This document shows, piece after piece, positions 44,435 to 56,521 of a stretch of DNA of 64,000 bases (position 1 is the first letter of the stretch; every line of letters starts with the position of its first letter). Under the pieces are notes generated by a model, which was not told the origin of the DNA, ran no database searches, and worked only from the letters and a program-made list of their open reading frames with translations. A program made the translations under genes and the position numbers. This DNA comes from Biomphalaria glabrata (Eukaryota; Mollusca; Gastropoda; Planorbidae). The DNA lies in contig NC_074712.1 of the NCBI RefSeq assembly GCF_947242115.1, positions 15,584,666-15,648,665 of the forward strand, given 5' to 3'.

Positions 44435-44936
44435 TATGCTGTTTGTGCGCATCATGTAGCATAAAGCAGCTGTTGCACTAAGTTTATTTTAGTTTCCTGC
44501 AACTATCTCCAAAGCAACGTCCAGGTTGATTGTGGACGGGTTCTTGGAACAAATTCTTGCAACAGAAGCGATGTTAATTTCATAAAAGGTGCGAGATTTG
44601 CTTGTTTCTAGTTGCTAAATATAGTTTGAGGGAGATAATAAAACAGTTTCGGAAAGGACGTCCAAAGTCAGTTGTAGTTGTAGATATGAGCTTGAATTCT
44701 TTTGCATTGGATGGTGTGTATGTTTTATTAAAGGGATTCTAGATTTCAGAATTCAAGCTTTGTATTTATTATCGTATGATCATCATTGCTTGAAATAATA
44801 GTTTACATTTGAATCTCCGGCACAAACGATATTATTTGAGTTGTCAGTAATTGTTTTAACAGAAATTTGCACTAAATTATAACATATAAACGCACATATA
44901 TAGGCGCGGGGAGGAGGGATATGAAAATGTTTTACG
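43666..44936. other. Gene-free spacer upstream of pseudogene 4
   Basis: Holds (TA)n at 43666-43703 and 44389-44433, and (CA)n at 43738-43792 and 43982-43999. No coding sequence or transposon ends are recognised between them. Confidence 0.45.
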
Positions 44937-45085
44937 CACCAACATTGACTACTTTCTTCTGATTGTACTTCACCCCGACCTTTTGTTCTTACATTTTGTG
45001 TTCATACCCTGACACCAGACTGTGATACTTTGTTGATTATCAACTTTCCAACTGTATCCACAGAATTTTAGATTGAACAATCAAC
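44937..45085 (+). promoter_or_regulatory. Upstream block of pseudogene 4, conserved with gene 2
   Basis: Matches 20250-20397 almost base for base, including CTTCACCCCGACCTTTTGTT and the acceptor TGTATCCACAG ending at 45063. It is the inherited upstream region of a subgroup A gene. Confidence 0.55.
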
Positions 45086-45339
45086 ATGGGAGTCCCAGAT
45101 GGATTCAGGGAAGCTAACATCGCGACTAAAAATAGCTTTCTTTGTCGTTCTCTTGGCTGACATTGTTAAGTAAGTAGTTATATCAAGTTCTAGTTAGCAT
45201 TGTGGTCATGGTCATAGTCGGTATATATTTATGTGGCCGAAAAAAAAAACCAGCGATTAGCGATTTTGGTTATACAACTGTTTCAATATAATTAACGCAA
45301 AGAATGCCATTTTAAATTGGAGCTACACACCTTCACCTA

Positions 45340-45615
45340 TCTCTTAGTAACCACCTAAGTCGTGGGGTATAATCGTTGTATTAATCCTGTTTCTAATCAT
45401 TGCATTTGTGATGCGGTCTTTGTAAGTGATACCTAGAATCTTTCTGTAGCATCTCAATTCCATAGATAGGATCCTTCTCTGTAAGTCTACAGTGAGCGTC
45501 CAAGATTCGCAAGCATATGAGAATGTGGCCATGACCAGAGAGCGCGTGTTTGCAGCTACTAGATTATCAATATCGTTTGTTACATTTCTGAAATCAAAGG
45601 AGAACTTCTTATACA
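45340..45615 (-). mobile_element. LINE family A fragment in intron 1 of pseudogene 4
   Basis: The - strand encodes RSLVMATFSYACESWTL...LQRRILSMELRCYRKILGITYKDRITN, the same RT C-terminal region as at 57502-57861. It is absent from gene 2, so it came after the duplication. Confidence 0.8.
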
Positions 45616-46138
45616 GAGGAAATCTGTAAAAAAACATTCAACATTTCTGAAATCTCCGAAAATCAATTTACACGTATGCAATCTTCAGAAAATATTCTAC
45701 ATTTTTGAAATCTCAAAAAAAAAAAAAAAAAAAAATTAAAAAATTTACACATGAAATCGTTGGGAAACCTTTTACATATATGAAATCACTGAAAACTCTG
45801 CCATGGGCTGGGCGAAGTTTTAGTCCTAACCAGCATTAAGTAACTGAATTACTTCTAACCTTTTGAGGTTGTATTTTCTCTTTCGATAGTGACCACCCTC
45901 AACAAATTATTCAAACGAGCGAGGCTCGGTCACGTGGTCCTGGTTTCTAATGTGAGCATTTCTTAGTGATGTCTAGCTTTGGGATATACTATTTACACTA
46001 GTTTTGCTAAATATTATTGAGCATTCGATTCATTTCCAACAAAATAATAACATTTCCTTACAGCTGGTTCCTGGCTCATTTCTTTGGCCATTTTTGGTAT
46101 CGCGATTTTTTACGGTTTGGGCTACTCCTTCGTCTTGG

Positions 46139-46285
46139 CAGCGTCTGCAGGTATCTTGGCAGCGTCTGCAGGTATCTTGGCAGCGTCTGCAGGTATCTTG
46201 GCAGCGTCTCCAGGTATCTTGGCAGCGTCTCCAGGTATCTTGGCAGCGTCTCCAGGTATCTTGGCAGCGTCTCCAGGTATCTTGG
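46139..46285 (+). repeat. 21-bp coding tandem repeat in exon 4 of pseudogene 4
   Basis: Seven units of TCTTGGCAGCGTCTGCAGGT plus A-type sequence; the first three have GCAGGT and the last four CCAGGT. Gene 2 has a single unit at the same place. Confidence 0.95.
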
Positions 46286-46368
46286 CTGCTATTAGCGGAG
46301 TCTTCATGCTTATAGGTGGACGTCGAAACGGAGATGCCACCCCCCCCCAAGTGATGTTTAAGAGTTGA

Positions 46369-47138
46369 CAACATTGAGAGCTACACAAATAATGGGCATT
46401 AAAAAAACTTTTTGCAAGAAAATTCCAGTCAAGATTTAACCAGTTTGTTTGTTTTTTAAGTGTTCTTAAATGATCTATTCTTTTTATTGTAATTCATTTG
46501 CAAGATTGATTGAAATAAAGTTGTTGCTTTTTTGTGTACTTCACGCTAAGTTGAGAAGCAATCCTGTTTCCACTACCATTTGTACATTGGTGCTTTTTCT
46601 TCCCATTCCTAACTAGTATGTTTATATTACGTCATTATTTGTTATGGATCTTTTGTGAAAAGTAGTTGAAAGGATGTGACGTAATAAAATGATGGCTTTC
46701 AATGGCTGTTCTATTTAAAACATGTCTCTGTTAATTAATTCTTATGTTTAATTGTCTACAATAATTTATTTATCTGTAGTAACCAGTAACAGGACATGCT
46801 GTCAGAAGTGGCAGATCTAGAATTTTCACGACCTGTAACGTGACAACGCGCTATTGGTCTAAACTGCCCACAGGATGCGACGTTGCAGGTCAGACTTAGG
46901 ACATCTATAACGATTGGTCTCGACAGATCAGGTTAGATATAGAATGGGATGGACTTGGTTCGAAATCCAAGCGCTTTTACCATTCGGCCACCACGAAGTG
47001 AAATGTTCAAAGTGACGTTTTCGTATAAAACTGTTCATAAATCCTCAAGATCTCTACAATTTTCTATTTAAAAAAAAAAGGGTTTAAGTTGATCGAGGCA
47101 CAGCTTAGTGACAGTGAAGAAAATCAAAAGAACAATTA
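46369..47138. other. Downstream DNA of pseudogene 4
   Basis: The first 200 bases resemble the 3' UTR and flank of gene 2. At 46955-46995 a tRNA-like SINE head remnant (GGTTCGAAATCCAAGCGC) is seen. Nothing else is recognised. Confidence 0.45.
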
Positions 47139-50100
47139 GACTTTCCGTTAACTTAGTCAGAGTCAATATATAAACTTTTCATTAGCTCAATGAGAGCCAT
47201 TATACAGACTTTCCATTAGCTCAATGAGAGACATTATACAGACTTTCCATTAGTTCAATGAGAGACATTATATAGACTTTCCATTAGCTCAATCAGAGCC
47301 ATTATACAGACTTTCCATTAGCTCAATCAGAGCCATTATACAGACTTTCCATTAGCTCAATAAGAGCCATTATACAGACTTTCCATTAGCTCAATCAGAG
47401 CCATTATACATACTTTCCATTAGCTCAATGAGAGACATTATACAGACTTTCCATTAGCTCAATGAGAGCCATTATACAGACTTTCCATTAGCTCAATCAG
47501 AGCCATTATACAGACTTTCCATTAGTTCAATGAGAGACATTATATAGACTTTCCATTAGCTCAATGAGAGACATTATACAGACTTTCCATTAGCTCAATC
47601 AGAGCCATTATACAGACTTTCCATTAGCTCAATGAGAGCCATTATATAAAATTTCCATTAGCTCAATGAGAGACATTATACAGACTTTCCATTAGCTCAA
47701 TGAGAGACATTATACAGACTTTCCATTAGCTCAATCAGAGCCATTAAACAGACTTTCCATTAGCTCAATGAGAGCCATTATACAGACTTTCCATTAGCTC
47801 AATGAGAGACATTATACAGACTTTCCATTAGCTCAATGAGAGACATTATACAGACTTTCCATTAGTTCAATCAGAGCCATTATACAGACTTTCCATTAGT
47901 TCAATCAGAGCCATTATACAGACTTTCCATTAGTTCAATCAGAGCCATTATACAGACTTTCCATTAGTTCAATCAGAGCCATTATACAGACTTTCCATTA
48001 GCTCAATGAGAGCCATTATACAGACTTTCCATTAGCTCAATGAGAGCCATTATATAGACTTTCCATTAGCTCAATCAGAGCCATTATACAGACTTTCCAT
48101 TAGCTCAATGAGAGCCATTATACAGACTTTCCATTAGCTCAATGAGAGCCATTATACAGACTTTCCATTAGCTCAATCAGAGCCATTATACAGACTTTCC
48201 ATTAGCTCAATGAGAGACATTATACAGATTTTCCATTAACTCAATGAGAGCCATTTTACAGACTTTCCATTAGCTCAATGAGAGCCATTATACAGACTTT
48301 CCATTAGCTCAATCAGAGCCATTATACAGACTTTCCATTAGCTCAATGAGAGACATTATACAGACTTTCCATTAGCTCAATGAGAGCCATTATACAGACT
48401 TTCCATTAGCTCAATCAGAGCCATTATACAGACTTTCCATTAGTTCAATGAGAGACATTATATAGACTTTCCATTAGCTCAATGAGAGACATTATACAGA
48501 CTTTCCATTAGCTCAATCAGAGCCATTATACAGACTTTCCATTAGCTCAATGAGAGCCATTATACAGACTTTCCATTAGCTCAATGAGAGACATTATACA
48601 GACTTTCCATTAGCTCAATCAGAGCCATTAAACAGACTTTCCATTAGCTCAATGAGAGCCATTATACAGACTTTCCATTAGCTCAATGAGAGACATTATA
48701 CAGACTTTCCATTAGCTCAATGAGAGACATTATACAGACTTTCCATTAGCTCAATCAGAGCCATTATACAGACTTTCCATTAGCTCAATGAGAGCCATTA
48801 TATAGACTTTCCATTAGCTCAGTGAGAGACATTATACAGACTTTCCATTAGCTCAATGAGAGACATTATACAGACTTTCCATTAGCTCAATGAGAGACAT
48901 TATACAGACTTTCCATTAGCTCAATCAGAGCCATTATACAGACTTTCCATTAGTTCAATCAGAGCCATTATACAGACTTTCCATTAGTTCAATCAGAGCC
49001 ATTATACAGACTTTCCATTAGTTCAATCAGAGCCATTATACAGACTTTCCATTAGTTCAATCAGAGCCATTATACAGACTTTCCATTAGCTCAATGAGAG
49101 CCATTATACAGACTTTCCATTAGCTCAATGAGAGTCATTATATAGACTTTCCATTAGCTCAATCAGAGCCATTATACAGACTTTCCATTAGCTCAATGAG
49201 AGCCATTATACAGACTTTCCATTAGCTCAATGAGAGCCATTATACAGACTTTCCATTAGCTCAATCAGAGCCATTATACAGACTTTCCATTAGCTCAATG
49301 AGAGACATTATACAGACTTTCCATTAACTCAATGAGAGCCATTTTACAGACTTTTCATTAGCTCAATGAGAGCCATTATACAGACTTTCCATTAGCTCAA
49401 TCAGAGCCATTATACAGACTTTACATTAGCTCAATGAGAGCCATTATACAGACTTTCCATTAGTTCAATGACAGACATTATACAGACTTTCCATTAGCTC
49501 AATGAGAGACATTATACAGACTTTCCATTAGCTCAATGAGAGCCATTATACAGACTTTCCATTAGCTCAATGAGAGACATTATACAGACTTTCCATTAGC
49601 TCAATGAGAGACATTATACAGACTTTCCATTAGCTCAATGAGAGCCATTATACAGACTTTCCATTAGCTCAATGAGAGACATTATACAGACTTTCCATTA
49701 GCTCAATGAGAGACATTATACAGACTTTCCATTAGCTCAATGAGAGCCATTATACAGACTTTCCATTAGCTCAATGAGAGACATTATACAGACTTTCCAT
49801 TAGCTCAATGAGAGACATTATACAGACTTTCCATTAGCTCAATGAGAGACATTATATAGACTTTCCATTAGTTCAATGAGAGACATTATACAGACTTTCC
49901 ATTAGTTCAATGAGAGCCATTATATAAACTTTCCATTAGCTCAATGAGAGCCATTATACAGACTTTCCATTAGCTCAATGAGAGCCATTATACAAACTTT
50001 CCATTAGCTCAATCAGAGCCATTATACAGACTTTCCATTAGCTCAATCAGAGCCATTATACAGACTTTCCATTAGCTCAATGAGAGCCATTATACAGACT

Positions 50101-51420
50101 TTCCATTAGCTCAATCAGAGCCATTATACAGACTTTCCATTAGCTCAATCAGAGCCATTATACAGACTTTCCATTAGCTCAATCAGAGCCATTATACAGA
50201 CTTTCCATTAGTTCAATGAGAGACATTATATAGACTTTCCATTAGCTCAATGAGAGACATTATACAGACTTTCCATTAGCTCAATGAGAGACATTATATA
50301 GACTTTCCATTAGCTCAATGAGAGACATTATACAGACTTTCCATTAGCTCAATGAGAGACATTATACAGACTTTCCATTAGCTCAATGAGAGACATTATA
50401 CAGACTTTCCATTAGCTCAATGAGAGACATTATACAGACTTTCCATTAGCTCAATAAGAGCCATTATACAGATTTTCCATTAGCTCAATGAGAGACATTA
50501 TACAGACTTTCCATTAGCTCAATGAGAGCCATTATACAGATTTTCCATTAGCTCAATGAGAGCCATTATACAGACTTTCCATTAGCTCAATCAGAGCCAT
50601 TATACAGACTTTCCATTAGCTCAATGAGAGACATTATACAGACTTTCCATTAACTCAATGAGAGTTATTTTACAGACTTTCCATTAGCTCAATGAGAGCC
50701 ATTATACAGACTTTCCATTAGCTCAATCAGAGCCATTATACAGACTTTACATTAGCTCAATCAGGGCCATTATACAGACTTTCCATTAGTTCAATGAGAG
50801 ACATTATACAGACTTTCCATTAGCTCAATTAGAGACATTATACAGACTTTCCATTAGCTCAATGAGAGCCATTATACAGACTTTCCATTAGCTCAATGAG
50901 AGACATTATACAGACTTTCCATTAGCTCAATGAGAGACATTATACAGACTTTCCATTAGCTCAATGAGAGACATTATACAGACTTTCCATTAGCTCAATG
51001 AGAGACATTATACAGACTTTCCATTAGCTCAATGAGAGACATTATACAGACTTTCCATTAGCTCAATGAGAGCCATTATACAGACTTTCCATTAGCTCAA
51101 TGAGAGACATTATACAGACTTTCCATTAGCTCAATGAGAGACATTATACAGACTTTTCATTAGCTCAATCAGAGCCATTATACAGACTTTCCATTAGTTC
51201 AATGAGAGACATTATATAGACTTTCCATTAGCTCAATGAGAGACATTATACAGACTTTCAATTAGCTCAATGAGAGACATTATATAGACTTTCCATTAGC
51301 TCAATGAGAGACATTATACAGACTTTCCATTAGCTCAATGAGAGACATTATACAGACTTTCCATTAGCTCAATGAGAGACATTATACAGACTTTCCATTA
51401 GCTCAATGAGAGACATTATA
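47139..51420. repeat. 34-bp satellite array, about 126 units
   Basis: Unit CAGACTTTCCATTAGCTCAA plus TGAGAGCCATTATA, with variants GAGAGAC, CAGAGCC, GTTCAA and TATATAG. Variant combinations recur at 1088 bases (32 units); for example the run of GTTCAATCAGAGCC units starting at 47861 and 48949. It continues after the first LTR piece as 52856-54038. Confidence 0.98.
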
Positions 51421-51444
51421 TTTGAAAATGTCGTGTAGAGTTGT

Positions 51445-52855
51445 TGTGACAAGTCAAAAACTCGCTGTCAGAGTCACTCAAATTTATCACAGCATTAATT
51501 ATTATTTTTCATTATTTATTTATATTATTTTAATTATTTCCCCATCCTACCCCTAAATTATTCACCCGCCACACCCTTTCCGCTCCAGGCCAGACTTAGT
51601 TGACCACATTGGAGATAGTTAAGGCGCGTCCTTTCATTTATCTTCCCTTGACCGGGGCAAAGATACACACAGACTCCTTGATCTTATCGCAGGATGTCTG
51701 ACCGCCGCAGTGGACACCACCTTGTGTGGAATGCAAGTCACTCCTCGCCCCCCCTTTTCTCCTATGTCTCTCTTTGATCTAGGAGACCACGAAGACAAAC
51801 ACGCCCAATGACCTTTCAAATGTGCGACTCCCATCTCAAGTCTACTTCACCCACGTGTAAGATAATTCTAAGCCTAGGACATTTCCTGTTCCCGCCCGCA
51901 TTTTCCAGGCCTATATAAAGTAGACCCAAATGAAATCAGACCCTCTTTCATTTCTCATTCTATCTGAGCAATCGAGTCTGGACTATATCATTTATTCTCC
52001 CTCCTAGAGGAATACCTGGTGGTAAGCCGAACTTAATCACAAGTTCCATCTTAGTTATGTTGTGCTATTTCCACTGGATATTATCATGTGTAGTTTATTA
52101 TTTCATTTATATTTAATTAGTGCATTATGTATTTCTCACTGGCGTAAGTAGAGAACATAAACATGTCCTATGTATTTATTTATGTATTGCATTAATCTAT
52201 TAATGCTACGTTGCTCAATTGATCGTTGACGCAACCATGTATATATTTGTACATCTTATTCTATTTCCTTTATCTCGGTTGACCGCCTTGATAATTTTAC
52301 TAGCGCACTAACACTGCGTCTAGAAAAGAGTTATGAGTTATCACCCCTGTATTGAATTATCTCCCCTGTAGCCATTTCACTCTAACGAGAGTTGCGCCGC
52401 TTGAACGGACACCCTCTCCATTCAAGCGCGCTCCATTGTTCTCGATCGACGGTCATATGTAAACATACCGTCAGGGTCGCTGACCACCGCCCAATTCAAC
52501 CCCCCCCCCCCTTTTCTTTCTCTATCCACCTGTGTTGTTTATTTGAGATTATTATTTCCCCTTCTATTCAGCACTGCACTAGCTCACTGACCTGCCTATT
52601 TATTTATTGGATCAACGATCTATTTACCTGCATTTGTGCTTAGTGCTATTCAGCACTGCCTTTGCCTACTGAGATCTACTCAACTCTATTACTTGGCGCT
52701 ATCGGCATTGCCCGCCTATTGGTCAGCCCACCTGCCGAGCTATTAGGTGCGACGTCCCTATAGATTCAGATCTGTGCGAGACGTCATAGCTACGCCAACC
52801 CTCTGCAACTCACTGGACATATCCTGTTCACTACGCTGCCCAGGCAGATCCGCTC
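51445..52855. mobile_element. Partial LTR-retrotransposon LTR (fossil), first copy
   Basis: Nearly identical to the left three quarters of the whole LTR at 54063-55957, at an offset of 2618 bases. The 24 bases before it (from TTTGAAAATGTCGTGTAG at 51421) are also shared, so it arose by tandem duplication of satellite plus LTR and not by a separate insertion. It is broken: the right part is missing and the satellite resumes. No internal retroelement region is present. Confidence 0.8.
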
Positions 52856-54038
52856 AATGAGAGACATTATACAGACATTATACAGACTTTCCATTAACTC
52901 AATGAGAGCCATTTTACAGACTTTCCATTAGCTCAATGACAGCCATTATACAGACTTTCCATTAGCTCAATCAGAGCCATTATACAGACTTTACATTAGC
53001 TCAATGAGAGCCATTATACAGACTTTCCATTAGTTCAATGAGAGACATTATACAGACTTTCCATTAGCTCAATGAGAGACATTATACAGACTTTCCATTA
53101 GCTCAATGAGAGCCATTATACAGACTTTCCATTAGCTCAATGAGAGACATTATACAGACTTTCCATTAGCTCAATGAGAGACATTATACAGACTTTCCAT
53201 TAGCTCAATGAGAGACATTATACAGACTTTCCATTAGCTCAATGAGAGACATTATACAGACTTTCCATTAGCTCAATGAGAGACATTATACAGACTTTCC
53301 ATTAGCTCAATGAGAGCCATTATACAGACTTTCCATTAGCTCAATGAGAGCCATTATACAGACTTTCCATTAGCTCAATCAGAGCCATTATACAGACTTT
53401 CCATTAGCTCAATGAGAGACATTATACAGACTTTCCATTAACTCAATGAGAGCCATTATACAGACTTTCCATTAGCTCAATGAGAGCCATTATACAGACT
53501 TTCCATTAGCTCAATCAGAGCCATTATACAGACTTTACATTAGCTCAATGAGAGACATTATACAGACTTTCCATTAGCTCAATGAGAGCCATTATACAGA
53601 CTTTCCATTAGCTCAATGAGAGACATTATACAGACTTTCCATTAGCTCAATGAGAGACATTATATAGACTTTCCATTAGCTCAATGAGAGACATTATACA
53701 GACTTTCCATTAGCTCAATGAGAGACATTATACAGACTTTCCATTAGCTCAATGAGAGCCATTATACAGACTTTCCATTAGCTCAATGAGAGCCATTATA
53801 CAGACTTTCCATTAGCTCAATGAGAGACATTATACAGATTTTCCATTAGCTCAATGAGAGACATTATATAGACTTTCCATTAGCTCAATGAGAGACATTA
53901 TACAGACTTTCCATTAGTTCAATGAGAGCCATTATATAAACTTTCCATTAGCTCAATCAGAGCCATTATACAGACTTTCCATTAGCTCAATGATAGCCAT
54001 TATACAGACTTTCCATTAGCTCAGCGAGACCCATTATA
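52856..54038. repeat. 34-bp satellite array, second block, about 35 units
   Basis: Same unit as 47139-51420. It begins irregularly (ACATTATACAGACATTATACAG), as expected at a recombination junction, and ends at TCAGCGAGACCCATTATA just before the second LTR flank. Confidence 0.96.
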
Positions 54039-54062
54039 TTTGAAAATGTCGTGTAGAGTTGT

Positions 54063-55957
54063 TGTGACAAGTCAAAAACTCGCTGTCAGAGTCACTCAAA
54101 TTTATCACAGCATTAATTATTATTTTTCATTATTTATTTATATTATTTTAATTATTTCCCCATCCTACCCCTAAATTATTCACCCGCCACACCCTTTCCG
54201 CTCCAGGCCAGACTTAGTTGACCACATTGGAGATAGTTAAGGCGCGTCCTTTCATTTATCTTCCCTTGACCGGGGCAAAGATACACACAGACTCCTTGAT
54301 CTTATCGCAGGATGTCTGACCGCCGCAGTGGACACCACCTTGTGTGGAATGCAAGTCACTCCTCGCCCCCCCTTTTCTCCTATGTCTCTCTTTGATCTAG
54401 GAGACCACGAAGACAAACACGCCCAATGACCTTTCAAATGTGCGACTCCCATCTCAAGTCTACTTCACCCACGTGTAAGATAATTCTAAGCCTAGGACAT
54501 TTCCTGTTCCCGCCCGCATTTTCCAGGCCTATATAAAGTAGACCCAAATGAAATCAGACCCTCTTTCATTTCTCATTCTATCTGAGCAATCGAGTCTGGA
54601 CTATATCATTTATTCTCCCTCCTAGAGGAATACCTGGTGGTAAGCCGAACTTAATCACAAGTTCCATCTTAGTTATGTTGTGCTATTTCCACTGGATATT
54701 ATCATGTGTAGTTTATTATTTCATTTATATTTAATTAGTGCATTATGTATTTCTCACTGGCGTAAGTAGAGAACATAAACATGTCCTATGTATTTATTTA
54801 TGTATTGCATTAATCTATTAATGCTACGTTGCTCAATTGATCGTTGATGCAACCATGTATATATTTGTACATCTTATTCTATTTCCTTTATCTCGGTTGA
54901 CCGCCTTGATAATTTTACTAGCGCACTAACACTGCGTCTAGAAAAGAGTTATGAGTTATCACCCCTGTATTGAATTATCTCCCCTGTAGCCATTTCACTC
55001 TAACGAGAGTTGCGCCGCTTGAACGGACACCCTCTCCATTCAAGCGCGCTCCATTGTTCTCGATCGACGGTCATATGTAAACATACCGTCAGGGTCGCTG
55101 ACCACCGCCCAATTCAACCCCCCCCCCTTTTCTTTCTCTATCCACCTGTGTTGTTTATTTGAGATTATTATTTCCCCTTCTATTCAGCACTGCACTAGCT
55201 CACTGACCTGCCTATTTATTTATTGGATCAACGATCTATTTACCTGCATTTGTGCTTAGTGCTATTCAGCACTGCCTTTGCCTACTGAGATCTACTCAAC
55301 TCTATTACTTGGCGCTATCGGCATTGCCCGCCTATTGGTCAGCCCACCTGCCGAGCTATTAGGTGCGACGTCCCTATAGATTCAGATCTGTGCGAGACGT
55401 CATAGCTACGCCAACCCTCTGCAACTCACTGGACATATCCTGTTCACTACGCTGCCCAGGCAGATCCGCTCTGCCCGCAGTACACGTGTGCCCACGGTAG
55501 CCGGCCACCTGCCCTACTGTGCCCACTACAGATATTAGATTTTGGGATTGAAACTCCACAAGAACTATATCACCGGCGTCCCTCTATCCGCTAGAGCGCC
55601 ACCTCCAGCTGCAGAACCTCAAGCCAGGACACAGCCAGCTGCGACATCAACAGGACAACCAGCTAAGTCAGAGGACAAAGTGAGATACTCTCTTATTAAA
55701 TGCAAGAGTGATGATTAAATCTAGTATTATTTAGAGATAGAAGCAAACCCCCCCCCCCCATTTTATTCTTATATGTATATTTATGTAAATAAATATTCTT
55801 AATTTTTAACTTTTGTATCTATCTTTCATTGCTTTGTCTCGTTGCGTGTCTGCTCCCGATTCATATGCTGATAGGTTGGTGTGTGATAGCCTTAAAAATA
55901 ATCATCCCCTAGACATAAAACGCGCCAAACACACATCACATTTCCAAACCTGTCACA
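54063..55957. mobile_element. Solo LTR of an LTR retrotransposon (fossil), whole
   Basis: About 1.9 kb, starting TGTGACAAG and ending CTGTCACA (TG...CA with matching inverted ends). It is flanked by the 5-bp direct repeat GTTGT at 54058-54062 and 55958-55962. Promoter-like CTATATAAAG is at about 54529 and AATAAA at 55788-55793, as expected for an LTR. The solo state implies loss of the internal part by recombination between two LTRs. A 5-bp duplication fits Ty3/Gypsy, BEL/Pao or Copia; family not assigned. Close identity of the duplicated piece at 51445 dates the duplication, not the insertion, as recent. Confidence 0.85.
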
Positions 55958-55962
55958 GTTGT

Positions 55963-56520
55963 GCATAGCACATGGAACCCAAAGCAACAAGAGCACCCTT
56001 TCACCATCCGGAATGAACGGTGTACACCCCCGGTACGTTACGTTTTGGCTCGAGACGTTTTGGCGCAAGGTACATTTTGGCACGAGATATTCGGACTATA
56101 ATTTAAGAAACACTTAGCTTTTATATTAAAGTTTATTTTACTTAAACTATATTATTGTATGTATAGTATTATGATTTCAACCCCCCTCCATTGAATTGTT
56201 TCGATAAAGGATTATTTCATATAATAAGTCAGATTCCTACATGAGACCAGGGTAATGACATGCTGCCCTCTCCCCCCCCCCCCCCACTAAATTATATTCA
56301 AATTCTGTCAGCTAGAGCAGGGCTTTTTTTATGTGACGGTACGCACCGGTACGGCGTACCAGCATCGTTTTGAAAAAAAATAGTACTTTTCTTGTATTTT
56401 AACGTATATTTTTAATTTTTAGTAGTTAACAGGCAATCAACTGCTGAGTACCGGCACCTATTTTATTTTACAAAAAAACAAACAAAAAAAAACTGATTAA
56501 GAGTAACACAAAAACTAAAA
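55963..56520. other. Spacer with MITE-like fragments
   Basis: 56040-56090 has three short imperfect repeats (TACGTTTTGGCTCGAGA, GACGTTTTGGCGCAAGG, TACATTTTGGCACGAGA). 56325-56460 has GCAGGGCTTTTTTTATGTGA, CGGTACGCACCGGTACGGCG and GAGTACCGGCACC, looking like a worn MITE without a clear target duplication. No gene. Confidence 0.45.
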
Positions 56521-56521
56521 C

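Larger units (their letters stand above)
45086..46368 (+). pseudogene. Claudin-like gene 4 (subgroup A), pseudogene
   Basis: Exon 1 (45086-45169) is 84 bases instead of 83: one extra A in the run after ACT shifts the frame, and TGA follows at codon 25. Exons 2 and 3 are absent. Intron 1 sequence homologous to gene 2 runs to about 45888, then about 50 bases of foreign filler, then sequence homologous to intron 3 of gene 2 from about 45945. Exon 4 (46064-46368) is still open and has a good acceptor (TTCCTTACAG). Its last membrane segment carries a 21-base tandem repeat (46139-46285) coding AASAGIL three times and AASPGIL four times, and its tail differs (GGRRNGDATPPQVMFKS). A LINE family A fragment lies in intron 1. 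AATAAA at 46514-46519. The deletion and frameshift make a functional four-helix product impossible by normal splicing. Confidence 0.88.

Noticed and set aside
4717-54038. Link between the 34-bp exon 3 array of gene 1 and the 34-bp satellite
   Set aside because: Same period, but the unit sequences are unrelated; coincidence.
51634-54452. Identical 66-codon frames at 51634-51834 and 54252-54452
   Set aside because: Both lie inside the duplicated LTR; identity reflects recent duplication, not protein conservation.
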